This document shows, piece by piece, positions 37,537-49,866 of a stretch of 64,000 bases of DNA. This stretch comes from Archegozetes longisetosus. Lineage: Eukaryota > Arthropoda > Arachnida > Sarcoptiformes > Trhypochthoniidae. Within the stretch, counting starts at the first letter, position 1. Each line of letters starts with the position of its first letter. The position numbers were made by a program, and so were the translations under genes. The stretch covers positions 3,086,001 to 3,150,000 of the forward strand of contig JAEMBT020000005.1 of assembly GCA_018873245.2 (NCBI GenBank), given 5' to 3'. The notes beneath the pieces are model-generated. The model was given only the letters and a program-made list of their open reading frames with translations. It was not told where the DNA came from and ran no database searches.

Positions 37537-38621
37537 TGTACCTGTCAACATAACAATCGATTTAAGTAAATAATTTAGAATAATTTAGAAATGTTTGTCA
37601 ATAGAGTAATTGAATACACTGGCAATTCTATTATATGAGTTCTGCAATAATATGTTTGACCTAAATTATGCTGGAGACAAGCTATCATTATATGGTTCCG
37701 GTTCTGTACCTACAAGTGCTTCCACATTAAATATCAAAAGGTAATCCAGCATTTCAAGTTCAAGGCTTCCTTAAAAAACAACCAGGCTTTCACACTGACT
37801 AAACTTCACTTCAATCTCATACACTATAAATTTACTTTTTTAGCTCTTTCTCGGCTCATATTAAAGCAAACATCCACAAATATTAAACAATTTTCTACAT
37901 ATGCCATTTTACAGTTGAGAGGATAATTATTTTTTTCTGTTTTTCACACTTAAATTGCTCCAAAGAAGCGAAAATAAGAAGTTAATTTAAAAAAACGTTC
38001 CATAAATAGTTTTGCATTTCTCATTATTGATTTAGCCACTAAAAGTAGAGGTATAGAAACTTTAGATTAGATAAAGTGGAATTCAATTCAGGCGATATTA
38101 TTGGTATCCTAAGGGAACCACTAACAGTATTACAATCAAATTGATTACTTATAAAAATATTTGTAAATTAAACTGGCAAAAATGCAATTATGAATAACAT
38201 GGATAAAACTATGGAAACCTAGAATCGTGTTTGCTAGCAATTCACTGTCCACTTATATATGACTTTTGTCATTTAATTCAAACTAATGATAATATTTGAT
38301 TTTTCATATTTGTCAACTTTATATAATATCCTCAAACATCAACTTATATATATCGCTCAAGTTTCAGTTTGGTATAATGTGTAAACTGAGCTCATTACCA
38401 AACGTCAACAAACTAAGCAATAAATGAATCTATAACGACAGCAATACAAATAAATGGTCAATATAAATCTTTAATATGATTACACTCAACTAAATAACAC
38501 CATTTGAATGATAAATTTGAGTAAAAATAAGATCAAATATGTTATAATAAAAAAGTTGATTACAAACATAAGGATAAAGAGTTAATTGAACTGAATATTA
38601 AATAAAATAGTTGAAACTTAC

Positions 38622-38725
38622 AAAATTATAAATCAAAGTGGTAATCCTCGATGAACTATATGGTGCACTAAAATATGTTATACTAAGACAACTACTGATA
38701 ATTTCATATTTTCAGGGTTTATATA
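38622..38725 (-). promoter_or_regulatory. TATA/Inr core promoter and 5' UTR exon of the secreted protein gene
   Basis: On the minus strand TATATAAA (38725-38718) is followed by TCAGT with its A at 38696, 29 bases downstream of the first T of the TATA box. This is the canonical arthropod TATA to initiator spacing. A GTAAGT donor at 38621 would end a 75-base leader exon that joins the acceptor at about 37542, just before the ATG. The intron would be 1.1 kb. Confidence 0.65.
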
Positions 38726-41700
38726 CTGGCCCAGAGGCCGAAACATGACATAAGAAGGCTGAGTCATTGGCCCGGTTCTTGTATCCTCGGCGTCGTTTAC
38801 CTTCCCATCTTCTTGAGGTCACGAATGACTGAATTTTTATACATAACTGTGCTTTTCAGAACAGTGTGCATAACTGTGCCTCTTACCAGCGAATAGGGAA
38901 TTCATTTTTTCAATACTTCTTCAATTCTATCCCGTTTCAGTTCCATCACATTCCGTTTGACACCAACTTTGACAAACACTCAACTTTTTCCCAACATCTC
39001 TTCAATCGATCGTTTCATCTGATATTGCTATTTCCCATACAATTCAATTATTTGGTCAAAGGGTTAACTAAACACGTATTTTTTGTTGTCTTTCATAAAC
39101 TTGACTTTTAGTCCCAATAAATGTTTAGGAAATATTTTTTCAAATGGTTAAAAAGACAAAATTAAAGTTAAAAGTGTACAAAAGTGTTAGGCCTGTAAGA
39201 ATGGCGTTAGAGGTATTAGAGAAAAAAGGAATTATCTAATGAATAACCTTGACAACTTGGTCCATATAACAGGATTAAAAAACAGTATAATTTTTGGCTT
39301 ATGATTCTTTCGTTCACCTACGGCTAACAATCTTGAAGGCAACAAATCTAACTGAAACTTATGAATACGATCTATCAGGATATCCTGCTTTTCTTCTTCA
39401 CAATCTCTCAAATACTTTAATCATCTATACCCAACTGATATTCACACAACATTCAACTCATTTTATAAATAGTTTGTTTAATAAAAATAAATAAATATTA
39501 ACTAAATCTTCTAAATTATGCAACTTCTCATATATCAGGAATAAGATCACCTCAACTCAGCTGTACGACCACTAAAGAACATAATTAATTAGTTTTACGT
39601 AGAGTTTGATTGATATAAGATTGAAAATTAGAAAAGTCCCGGAAGTGAGAAATTGTTTGCATGTCGTAATAGCATTGGCAGGATTGCCACGAGTGAGGGT
39701 CTGATGAGGGTCACGGTGAAGGATGCAATAGAATCCAACGCCGATAGCAATACTGTTTTGCATTACTCAACACAGCAAAATTTACGACTTTTCCAAAACT
39801 TGTTTTCCCAATCCATCACTATTGACGCAATTATTAGGCTCTATCGTTAATATACCTTTTCTTGTTTATCATTAATATATCTTTTCTTGTTTGTCTCATT
39901 CTATCCTTAATCTTATATAATTAAAACTCAATCATATAATTTTAATTATGGCCTTTTCCCGAGTCTCGTTTAGCTCATTTTGACTATTTTACGGTCAACT
40001 TGCGTTAAAAAACCAATTTCTTCCTATGAGACTCAGAAATCAGTCCTAAAAACGTTTTTCATTAACATTGATGTCTCATTACAATGGGTCAAGAAGTCGG
40101 AAGTTATCTAAACAATAAGAAGAATCAAAGTTACAAAAACTAGTCTACTAATCATTTTGTTGATCTAATAAAACATAAAAGCATTAATTCCGATCATTAT
40201 CATTTTTTATGTCAACGTCAACGATCTAACAATCACTTATCTATTGAAGGTCAATATTACTCAACCTTTAATTTAATTGTAATTTCATTTAATTGTAATT
40301 TTATTTTACTGTCTATTACTAATAAATTAAATTACGCTCAACAGTACAACGACATTAAAAAATACTATGAAGTAATCCATGTGTTCATTTATGAAGTATA
40401 TCACAAATACCGATTCGATCTAAACGAATGGTAACTACAATGAAATGGCATTATCACGGATATAACAGAAGTAATCTATAAGTGAAATCTTAACAATTGA
40501 TTTGCAACCCATCTGAACATTGCAATAATAGAGATAGTAATATCTTAGTTTGTCAACAATGCGAATGACCGTTCATTTTCTTAACAATAGCTTAACTATT
40601 GGAAAGTTTGAAGAGCTACAAATTTGATTTTTCGCTTAAGTAAAGTATAAGAAAAGACAAGGATGTAATCAAACAAAAATAGTTGCTTAATATTTAGTAT
40701 TGACAAGGAATATATCACTCTCTGTTAAACATCCCTAACGATCATTTGGGTCATTCGGCTACAGATACTAAGCGCAAATTATTGTTTGAAAGTTGATATT
40801 TAGCATTTTAGCAATTCTTTAACTAATTATATTCAATAGTGATTGCATCAGCACTTCCTTTGTTCATGTGAATTATGCCGATTTGCTTGACCTGCATTTT
40901 ATTACATTCCGGACTTATCTTTGAAGAGGTGGCAATAATTCTTTATTAACACTGCTTTGTACCGAAAACTGCATTTTTTGCGAATAAGTTTACGCCTTGT
41001 TTTTTCATTTTCATGGATAATAGAATTAGACTGTTTTGCCAAACTATTATGTGTATATTCAATTGTAAATCTATTGTATCATCACAAAATACACCTTATC
41101 TCAGTCCTAAACTTCACAAAACGAGTCACTTCAATTGTTAGGCTTGGACTACTACATAATTCCTTCAATGTTTCTCCTATGCAAATTTGAAAACCCCCTT
41201 CTAATTGATTTTTTCTGTAATCTAATGGGACATTTCCTTCAGATTAGATTGATTTTTATATTAAAGTCAGAAAAGAGTGTCTCTGAGGATTCCAATTAAA
41301 GTTTTTGAGTAATATAATTATGAAAAGCATATATTTGTGGTGAATGATTAAACATAATTATGTAATTGCTATGAGTTACATTTATCTTAGTTTTAGCAAG
41401 GGCTTTCATTTAACCTTTGAGTGCAATATGAGTTCCTATGTAAACCCTCAAATGGATTACTATCAGAAACTAATGTTTAACTGCTAGTACAGTAAACAAT
41501 ATTTTCATAATGTTAAAACTTTGACGTCATCAATTTTTCAGCTGATAACAAATAATCGATTGCGAACTATTATTTAATTATAAGTCAACTTCTCCATTTC
41601 TGTTAAAACACATTTTCTCATTCTCTGGTTAAAATCCGCAAAATTATTTTAATCATAACTCGATCTTAAAGTTATCTTCAGTTTGAAACTGTTAAAATTG

Positions 41701-41960
41701 AGTTGAAATTGGGATCCAAATCCTAGGAATTTGTGAGTTCGGTTAAAGTAGAGCTCAATTTTTTTCATCAATGTTACACGAAAATTGATCTCAAATTTTT
41801 GCAATCAGTAACATAATGGAGAAAATATTGCTCAAACTACTTGGGAACTGAAAAAAGCAATCTTTAGATTTTTGCTCAACAAAATGAGTTCATTAAATAT
41901 CATATCAGCCATTTTATTAATCGTTTTAACCGACTCAATTAACTCCAGATTCAATAGTTT

Positions 41961-41980
41961 TTATCGGTTTAAACCGATAA
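41961..41980. repeat. Perfect 20-bp palindrome
   Basis: TTATCGGTTTAAACCGATAA is its own reverse complement over all 20 bases. Intergenic. It could be a dimeric transcription factor site; no factor is named with confidence. Confidence 0.9.
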
Positions 41981-42306
41981 CTATGAACGTTATAAGGCAA
42001 ACCTTATTCATTCAAGTTTGAATCGAGTGATAATTATTGCGAATTACTGCAAAGCTTACTATCTTACAACAATCGATATAATTACATATATTTTGTCGAG
42101 ATCTCTCAAATGATCATTTACGTAGAACTAATGTTTGCAAACAATAGTTATAATGATTAATAGTTATTGTTAGTAGCTATCACATCTTCAATAGTACCCA
42201 TACATAAAGAATAACACTTTAGTCAACTTTCATCTCTCTCACATAATATATGATTCTTTTTATAAATTAAGATATTTCATATTTTGAATACTCATGTTTT
42301 ATTTAA

Positions 42307-42549
42307 TTATATGCCGCGTCTATTACCTCGTGTGATAAGACAATGTTTTTTTGTTTGTTTGTCGTCATAGATTGCATGCATTACAGTGCATTTACTGTGT
42401 GTTACTTTGCTCTGTATTACGTTTTTATAAATGCATATCTCACTTTCTGATAAAAGACACTTCAATAAACTGTAAGAACGACTAATATTTGCTAAAAATA
42501 GACAAATAAACACCACTATTATAACTGACAGATTTAAATATCTGATCAT
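42307..42549 (-). CDS. Possible small secreted peptide (unconfirmed)
   Basis: An 80-codon frame begins MIRYLNLSVIIVVFICLFLA, a good signal-peptide shape. The remainder has four Cys (KC, EIC, KC, HC) and ends HCLITRGNRRGI. An AATAAA lies within about 12 bases after the stop. I recognise no family, and chance frames of this length occur in such DNA. Possible secreted or neuropeptide-type product, or a random frame. Confidence 0.2.
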   Translation of the reverse strand: MIRYLNLSVIIVVFICLFLANISRSYSLLKCLLSESEICIYKNVIQSKVTHSKCTVMHAIYDDKQTKKHCLITRGNRRGI

Positions 42550-43441
42550 TTTAGAGATTTTTCAGTATTTGTATAAACATTTTTGAGGAAAATTTTACAA
42601 TTGTTTATAGTTTAATAATATTATGTCTTCAGAAGTTATGTTATTTCTATAATTATTTCAATTTAATCTTAACCAAATCTCATGAAATAACTTTATAGTT
42701 GAAAGAAGTCAGTTTTAAAGTCAGTTTAATAAACAATTTGGATCACAAATTAAAACAATGACAATAGAATGACATAAGAGTCATGCAACTTCAAGGCATT
42801 TAACACATAACCAGTGGTAAAGTTTCAAAATGAATGGAAAAATTTTGAAGGAGTCGTCTTCTGTTCTACGTGTTCTTTACAATACATAAACAACGTCTAT
42901 ATGAGAGACAACACTAGGGAGTAGAGAGGAGAGGGAAGAGTTCGTAAGGATTGTATCGGTTGGAAGGGAGGGAGTAGTGGAAGAGGGGTGTACAATGTAG
43001 TGTTGTTTGTGAATGTGGTTAATGAATGTGCACTTTGAAAGCGACCCAAACCGGTTGAAACCGGTATCAGATATGGCGCTTTGAAAATGGTATACGCTTT
43101 GATAGCGCGAAAAATTCATATATAAAACACTGACTAATAATATCAAATTAAAATTAAATCACTGCTACATTTCACTAATAATTAATTGATTGATTGTTTT
43201 GTCAGCTGTGGTGATAATTTGTAGAATTAATTACTGGCACTCTATCCCTACTTGTTCTGATGACAATAACAAAGGTGTGATTTACAGCACACGTTGTGCC
43301 AGACGCCAACCATTGCGTTCCATTCACCAGAACATTTCACATTATTATTGTTAGTTTCCCGACTTTTCAGACCCAACTCTTCCACTATTATTTCCTTTTA
43401 TTCCTTTCTTCTGCATTCACTACTGTTTTCGGATTCAACTA

Positions 43442-46400
43442 ATGATAGAACAGGTATTTATTAGTATTAAATTAAGTTTAATTACAATCAAATGAATGAC
43501 GCATCAGTTTGTGAGTCATTTATTTGTTTTTCTACTTTATTTCTATTTTAATTAGTCTATTAGTTACTAATATTTGATTCGATTTCTAGATTAATGCACA
43601 AATGAATGCAACAATTGATAGCATGAAGAATGCGATCAGTAGTCCGACAGCAAATGCCTTCTGTGGCACTCAATGTAAACATAAATCAATCCATTATTTC
43701 ATATTATAATCATTTGTTTACCATAATTAACATTGTTTTCATTTGCAGTAAATGGAAATCCCGTGACATCGCTTGCAGAACAGGCCAACAAATTACTAGA
43801 TTTCAGCCAAAAGTTAGACATTAATTTATTAGACAGTGTTGTCAACTGTATGTATGGCGGAGAAGGAGCCCAACAACGAGTGGCTCAAGAAATACTAACT
43901 ACTCTTAAGGAACATCCGGACGCCTGGACTCGAGTTGATACAATTCTAGAGTTCTCCAACAACCAGGAAACCAAATACTATGCCCTCCAAATACTGGAAA
44001 ATCTTATTAAAACTCGATGGAAGGTTTTGCCTGAAAATCAGTGCGAAGGCATCAAGAAGTTCATTGTTGGCCTCATTATTAAGACTTCGTCTGATCCCAT
44101 CACACTTGAAAGAGAAAAAGTCTATCTGAATAAATTGAACATGATTTTGGTCCAGGTATTTATTTACGATTTTTCCTCATTACACAATCATTTCAATACT
44201 TTATTATTACATTTGTTTAGATTCTGAAGAGGGAATGGCCTAAAAAGTGGCCAAATTTTATTAATGACATATGCGGTGCAAGTAAAACAAACGAAAGTCT
44301 TTGTCAAAACAATATGATCATTTTGAAGCTTTTAAGGTATTGAATGCTATTTTATTGTAACAAATAATCAGTTTTGAGTCGAATGGTATTGACTTTTGTT
44401 GGTTTGTCCCCATAGTGAGGAAGTATTCGATTTTTCTTCTGGTCAGATGACTCAGGCGAAGGCGAAGCATCTAAAAGATACAATGTGTCAACAATTTCGT
44501 GAAGTGTTCACTCTTTGTCAGTTCGTTATGGAAAACTCAAATAATGTTACACTAATTCAATGTACTTTAGAGACATTGTTGCGTTTTCTTAACTGGATTC
44601 CATTGGGTTATATTTTCGAAACAGGTCTTATCAATGCTCTTATATATAAGGTATTCAACTTTTACTACATCTTCCATCACATGAACTAATTACAATTTCT
44701 CTTTATTTTAGTTTTTGATCGTTCCAATGTTCAGAAATGTTACGTTGAAGTGTCTGACAGAAATCGCATCTGTTAATGCTATCACTTATGATGAAATGTT
44801 TGTTATGATGTTTACATCAACGATGACTCAATTGGAATTGGTATGTATTGTGTTATGTGTTAGAGTATGAATCGATATAATTGATTATAATGTGATACAG
44901 ATGTTGCCACCGAGCACAAACATTAAAGAGAGCTACGCGAATGGGCAGGACGACGAACAAAAGTTGATTCAAAATTTAAGTTTATTTTTATGTACATTTT
45001 TGAAAGAACATGGACAGCTCATCGAAAAAGATGAAAGTACTAAACCTGTCCTCTTGGGTGCACTTCACTACTTACTACTTATATCTGAAGTCGATGAGGT
45101 CGAAATTTTTAAGATTTGTTTAGAATATTGGGGCGCTTTAGCTGCTGACTTGTATCGTGAATTCCCAATACTTGGTTCTCCTCCTTCTGCCTTACGACCT
45201 CTTCATGTGATTTCTTTCGCTCCCAGAAGGAAGCTATACCAACCAGTTCTCACTAAAATTAGATATATAATGATTGGTCGAATGGCCAAACCTGAAGAAG
45301 TGTTGGTCGTCGAGAACGAACAGGGAGAGGTTGTGCGCGAATTTATGAAAGATACCGATTCCATTCAACTCTATAAGAATATGCGTGAGACACTCGTATA
45401 TTTAACACATTTGGACTGCACCGATACTGAACGAATTATGACTGAAAAACTTCACAACCAAGTCAACGGCTCTGAGTGGTCCTGGAGGAACCTCAACACT
45501 GTTAGTATTGATTTCCATTACTGTGAAGTATCTCTAACATGCATTTACTACTATTTAACGAATATATAAAATTTCGTGCAAAAAGCATGTCTTAATTAGT
45601 ATTGACTTTTAGAAACCACTTAACTACATGTTCAAGTTAGAAGGTTTACATAGTATTTTGAATAATTTAACATGGCAATTGATATAAACTTATTCTTAAT
45701 GTATTCTACAGCTGTGTTGGGCCATCGGCTCTATAAGTGGCGCTATGAGTGAAGAAGACGAACGGAGATTTCTAGTCACAGTTATCAAAGATCTTCTTGG
45801 ACTATGCGAACAAAAAAGGGGAAAAGATAATAAAGCTATTATTGCATCCAATATAATGTATGTGGTTGGGCAATATCCTCGTTTCTTGAGAGCTCACTGG
45901 AAATTCTTGAAAACTGTTGTCAATAAATTATTTGAGTTTATGCACGGTATTTCTCAATCATATTATAATTGTCTGGCATTTTTGATGTAAATGTAATTTC
46001 AATTTTAGAAACACACGATGGTGTGCAAGACATGGCGTGCGATACTTTCATTAAGATCGCGCAGAAATGTAGGCGTCATTTCGTTCAGGTTCAGGTCGGG
46101 GAAGTAATGCCATTCATCGAAGAAATATTGACAAATATCAATACGATTATATGTGATCTACAGCCACAACAGGTTTGCCAAACAGTTGGATTGTTTTAAT
46201 AGGTAATTAACGAATTTTGTTGTTGATCAAAAGGTGCACACGTTCTATGAAGCTGTTGGATATATGATAAGTGCTCAGACCGATCAAGCAGTTCAGGAGC
46301 ATCTTATCGAAAAGTATATGTTTTTGCCAAATCAAGTTTGGGATGACATAATCAACCAGGCGACAAAGAATGTGGACGTCCTAAAGGATCCCGACGCTGT

Positions 46401-48060
46401 CAAGCAGTTGGGAAACATACTGAAGACAAATGTTCGCGCCTGCAAAGCCTTGGGACATCCATATATGGCTCAATTGGGAAGAATTTATTTGGATATGTTG
46501 AATGTCTATAAAGTGATGAGTGAGAATATAAGTGCAGCCATTGCTCTCAATGGTGAAGTGGTTACTAAACAACCACTCATTAGAAGTATGAGAACTGTTA
46601 AGAAAGAAACTTTGAAATTGATTACCGGTTGGGTTTCTCGGTCTAATGACCCTCAGTTAGTTCTCGAAAACTTCATCCCACCCCTTCTCGATGCTGTTCT
46701 CCTTGATTATCAAAGATGTTCTGTGCCTTCGGCCAGGGAACCTGAAGTACTCTCTACTATGGCCACAATTGTCAGCAAATTGGAGGTAAATTATACCGCT
46801 TTTAACTATTGTTCAGATTATTTTTTAGTTTTCAATTGTCTAACATTAAAGCCTAGGCTTAGATTCAAGTTCTCATTTGACTTTTCGAGTGAACCTTAAA
46901 TCTGAAATACTTGTGTAGAGTTGACTTGTTTTCTATTCTATTTGTTTACCATTTTATGTATGAGTTGCGATTTTGCTTTTTTAAGTAGTCACATGGAAAG
47001 TCCAACTATTAACCAAATATTAGAAATTAATACTTAGAACTGAGAAACATTAAATTCCAAGGTTTGCATACAGTTGTAGTCCAGCCAAAGCTGATTTGGA
47101 AGCAGTTTCTACTTGTTTTTTCTGACTTTAATAATGCTGTTGATAAAACATACAAACTGATAAAACTAATAATTGATTAAATTATTCATTATAGCATCAC
47201 ATCACTTCTGAAATACCAAAAATATTTGATGCCGTATTCGAGTGTACATTAGAGATGATAAACAAAGACTTTCAAGAATTCCCAGAACACAGAACCAATT
47301 TTTTCATTTTATTACAACAAGTGGTGACGCATTGTTTTCAAGCGCTGTTGAATATCCCTCCGACTCAATTCAAACTAGTGCTCGACTCAATCATTTGGGC
47401 ATTTAAGCACACTATGAGGAATGTGGCCGACACCGGCTTAAGCATTCTCTTCAAGTTGTTAGAAAACATTGGCAACGAAGATGCAGTCATGCAGAGCTTT
47501 TATCAAACCTATTACACTGACATTTTGCAACACATGTTCTCTGTTGTCACTGACACTTCCCATACAGCTGGGCTTATGATGCAGGCCAACATCTTGGCTT
47601 ATATGTTCTTCATTGTCGAATCCAATAAGATCACTCTTCCCTTGAATCCCACCCTTCAATCTAATGGTCAAACTAATGTTCAGTATATTCAAGAGTTTGT
47701 CGCTAATCTTCTCAAAACTGCTTTCCCTCATCTCACTGAAGCCCAAATCAAGATTACAGTTCAAGGATTCTTCAATCTTGACCAAGATGTGCCTGCTTTC
47801 AAAGAACATCTTAGAGACTTTCTCGTTCAGATCAGAGTATGTCCCAAATCAGCTTTTGTCTCATATTTTCATTTGTTTTTGATTTTGCCCTCTTTTCTCT
47901 TTAGGAATTTGCGGGTGAAGACAATAGTGATTTGTTTTTAGAAGAAAGAGAGGTCTCATTGAGACAGAAAGAAGAAGAGAAGCGTAGAATCCAATTATCA
48001 GTGCCTGGAATCATAAATCCCCACGAACTTCCAGAAGAAATGGCAGACGACGATAGTTAG
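43442..48060 (+). CDS. XPO1: Exportin-1 (CRM1)
   Basis: Twelve coding exons: 43442-43453, 43590-43674, 43749-44155, 44221-44336, 44416-44650, 44712-44840, 44901-45500, 45712-45946, 46009-46172, 46234-46785, 47195-47836 and 47905-48060. The product is about 1110 aa (human 1071). It opens with [19 protein letters not shown] and has the CRIME/importin-beta N-terminal domain, HEAT repeats such as [15 protein letters not shown], the NES-groove segment [20 protein letters not shown], and a C-terminus ending [18 protein letters not shown]. It exports NES cargo with RanGTP. The groove Cys equivalent to human Cys528 is present, predicting leptomycin B sensitivity. The first coding exon is only 12 bases (M-I-E-Q); if it is untranslated, the next in-frame ATG is 43602. 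Confidence 0.96.
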
Positions 48061-49866
48061 TGTTTTAGCGGATAACCAAAATCTGTCTTTAGGTTGAATT
48101 TCTAACTGTAAACTTGAAATTTATAATAACTTAGTAGCGAAACAATAATTTTAGTGTGATTTTCCTAAAACAATATATTTGTTAAGAGACATGTTACCAC
48201 AATTTGATCATTTTGAAGATAATTTTAGGGAGATATTCATCAGTCAGTTACTGATGGACTGAATTGACTCTCAAAGAGTTTAAAACTTCGTGTTTATATA
48301 TTAGTATAATATTTATGAGTGTTAGTTACAAAGAATGAATGACTGTGTGAATGTGTGTGTGAACTATTGTAATTACATGTAAAATGATGATACGCTCATT
48401 TCCATTTAAATTCATGCATTCACAAATTTCACTTTCTTATTATTTCAAATGCACACTACTTGAGAAATTTGTGATAATTTCTATATTATTATTGCTTCTT
48501 TATCCATATGTTCAGCATTTATTACTAATAGATTAATAATTATTTCATTTCTGATGACTAATTGTCGAAAATTTCAAAATGTTTTGCTCACAATTGCTAA
48601 TTCGTATCAATCAAAGGATTTACTGTATCTGCTACTAGCTCTCAAACTTTCAAATGGTTTTAGCTGTAAATCAATTTTTTACTTCTATTGCAACAATCAT
48701 TGTATTGGTCCGAACGATGTCTACTATTAATTCACTATTAATTAACAATAAGCGACAGCTATGAAAATCAGTAAAAATCAAATCTGATAATTAAATGAGA
48801 AATAAAGCTTAAATTGATTTGCCAACAGTCGCACATTTGTATTTCAATTTATGAATGGACAACAGTGAAAGTGATATGAAAGCCCTAATCAAAAATTACA
48901 AGTAAGTTACTCATAGGCTTATATAACAACAAATAGCAATCATCGATTCAATGAATAAATGCATTATACACTCCGTAGTAGTTATAATAAAATGTCTTAA
49001 CATTTTCTCACAAAGTATTTTATTGATAAAGATTTCAAATACAATTTATCATCAATTAGTGTGCAAATATATATCTAATGAGTTACTTTGGCCTTTATTA
49101 AAACAATTTGCGAATCAAATTTTGGCAGCTCTTTCAGCTTTGGAACATGTCTTTAAAACAGTTGAAACTGTAATTGAAACATTTGAACATTATTTAATAC
49201 TTATTGCTATACAAACAACAAATTTGTTCGTCTTCACCATTTTTGTAAACAATATTCTACCTAAAAAACATTGAATAGATTTTTCGGTGCAAGGTTTGTG
49301 ATTGATTCAAGTTTAGACTTGAATTCTCAGCTAAATCTAAATGAGTGGTTCAAATTGAGTTTTAAATTAGTTCAGACTCAATTCTGGTGCATTCATTTGA
49401 ATTATTGATTTTAATTGCTAATCAAAATAAGTCTTTCAAAACTGTACCAATGACTGACTAACGATTAACTGACGAGAGGTTATCATTATTATTATGCTTT
49501 CGAAAAGCATAATCAGGTGTGAAAAACATAATTGTTATGTTTTATCCCGGTTTGATTGAAATATTCGTTTTCTACTTAATGTTAACCGTTTGATTCTGCG
49601 TTCACTACAGTTTAGAATTGGGAAATCAAATTTTAAGTTTGCTCATTATATTAAAACTAAAACATTATCAAACTTCATAAACACGAAAACTAAACCACAT
49701 AAAATTCTTGTAAGCTTAACAAAAATCAAACTTTTGCAAACAGAAATCATAGCGAATATAATTGTGAAAAGTTATTGAATTTTGTAGAGGAACATAATTA
49801 AGTAGAAGAATATTGTTTGGGATATAAGATTTGATAGGAATAATGATGAGAGAGAAGAGTATAATT
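48061..49866. other. Intergenic, convergent XPO1/SGPP spacer
   Basis: 3' flanks of two convergent genes. A short stem-loop ATTATGCTTT/AAAAGCATAAT lies at 49491-49513. An open frame of 107 codons at 48951-49274 has no recognisable family and is not called. Nothing else seen. Confidence 0.5.

Larger units (their letters stand above)
38726..43441. other. Intergenic between the secreted protein gene and XPO1 (4.7 kb)
   Basis: A+T-rich, with promoters of both divergent genes expected at its ends. Contains a perfect 20-bp palindrome, one weak small-ORF candidate, and repeated ACCGGT-type motifs near 43049-43063. No conserved coding exon recognised. Confidence 0.45.

Noticed and set aside
39653..39763. 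G+C-richer patch that might be an exon or tRNA
   Set aside because: No tRNA A/B box arrangement or cloverleaf found, and neither strand gives a known protein segment.
43630..43824. Alternative frame across the XPO1 exon 2/3 region
   Set aside because: Reads through a spliced intron; the phased exon model matches exportin-1 instead.
48951..49274. 107-codon plus-strand frame between XPO1 and SGPP
   Set aside because: No start context, no signal or domain, composition like the flanks. Not called without transcript support.
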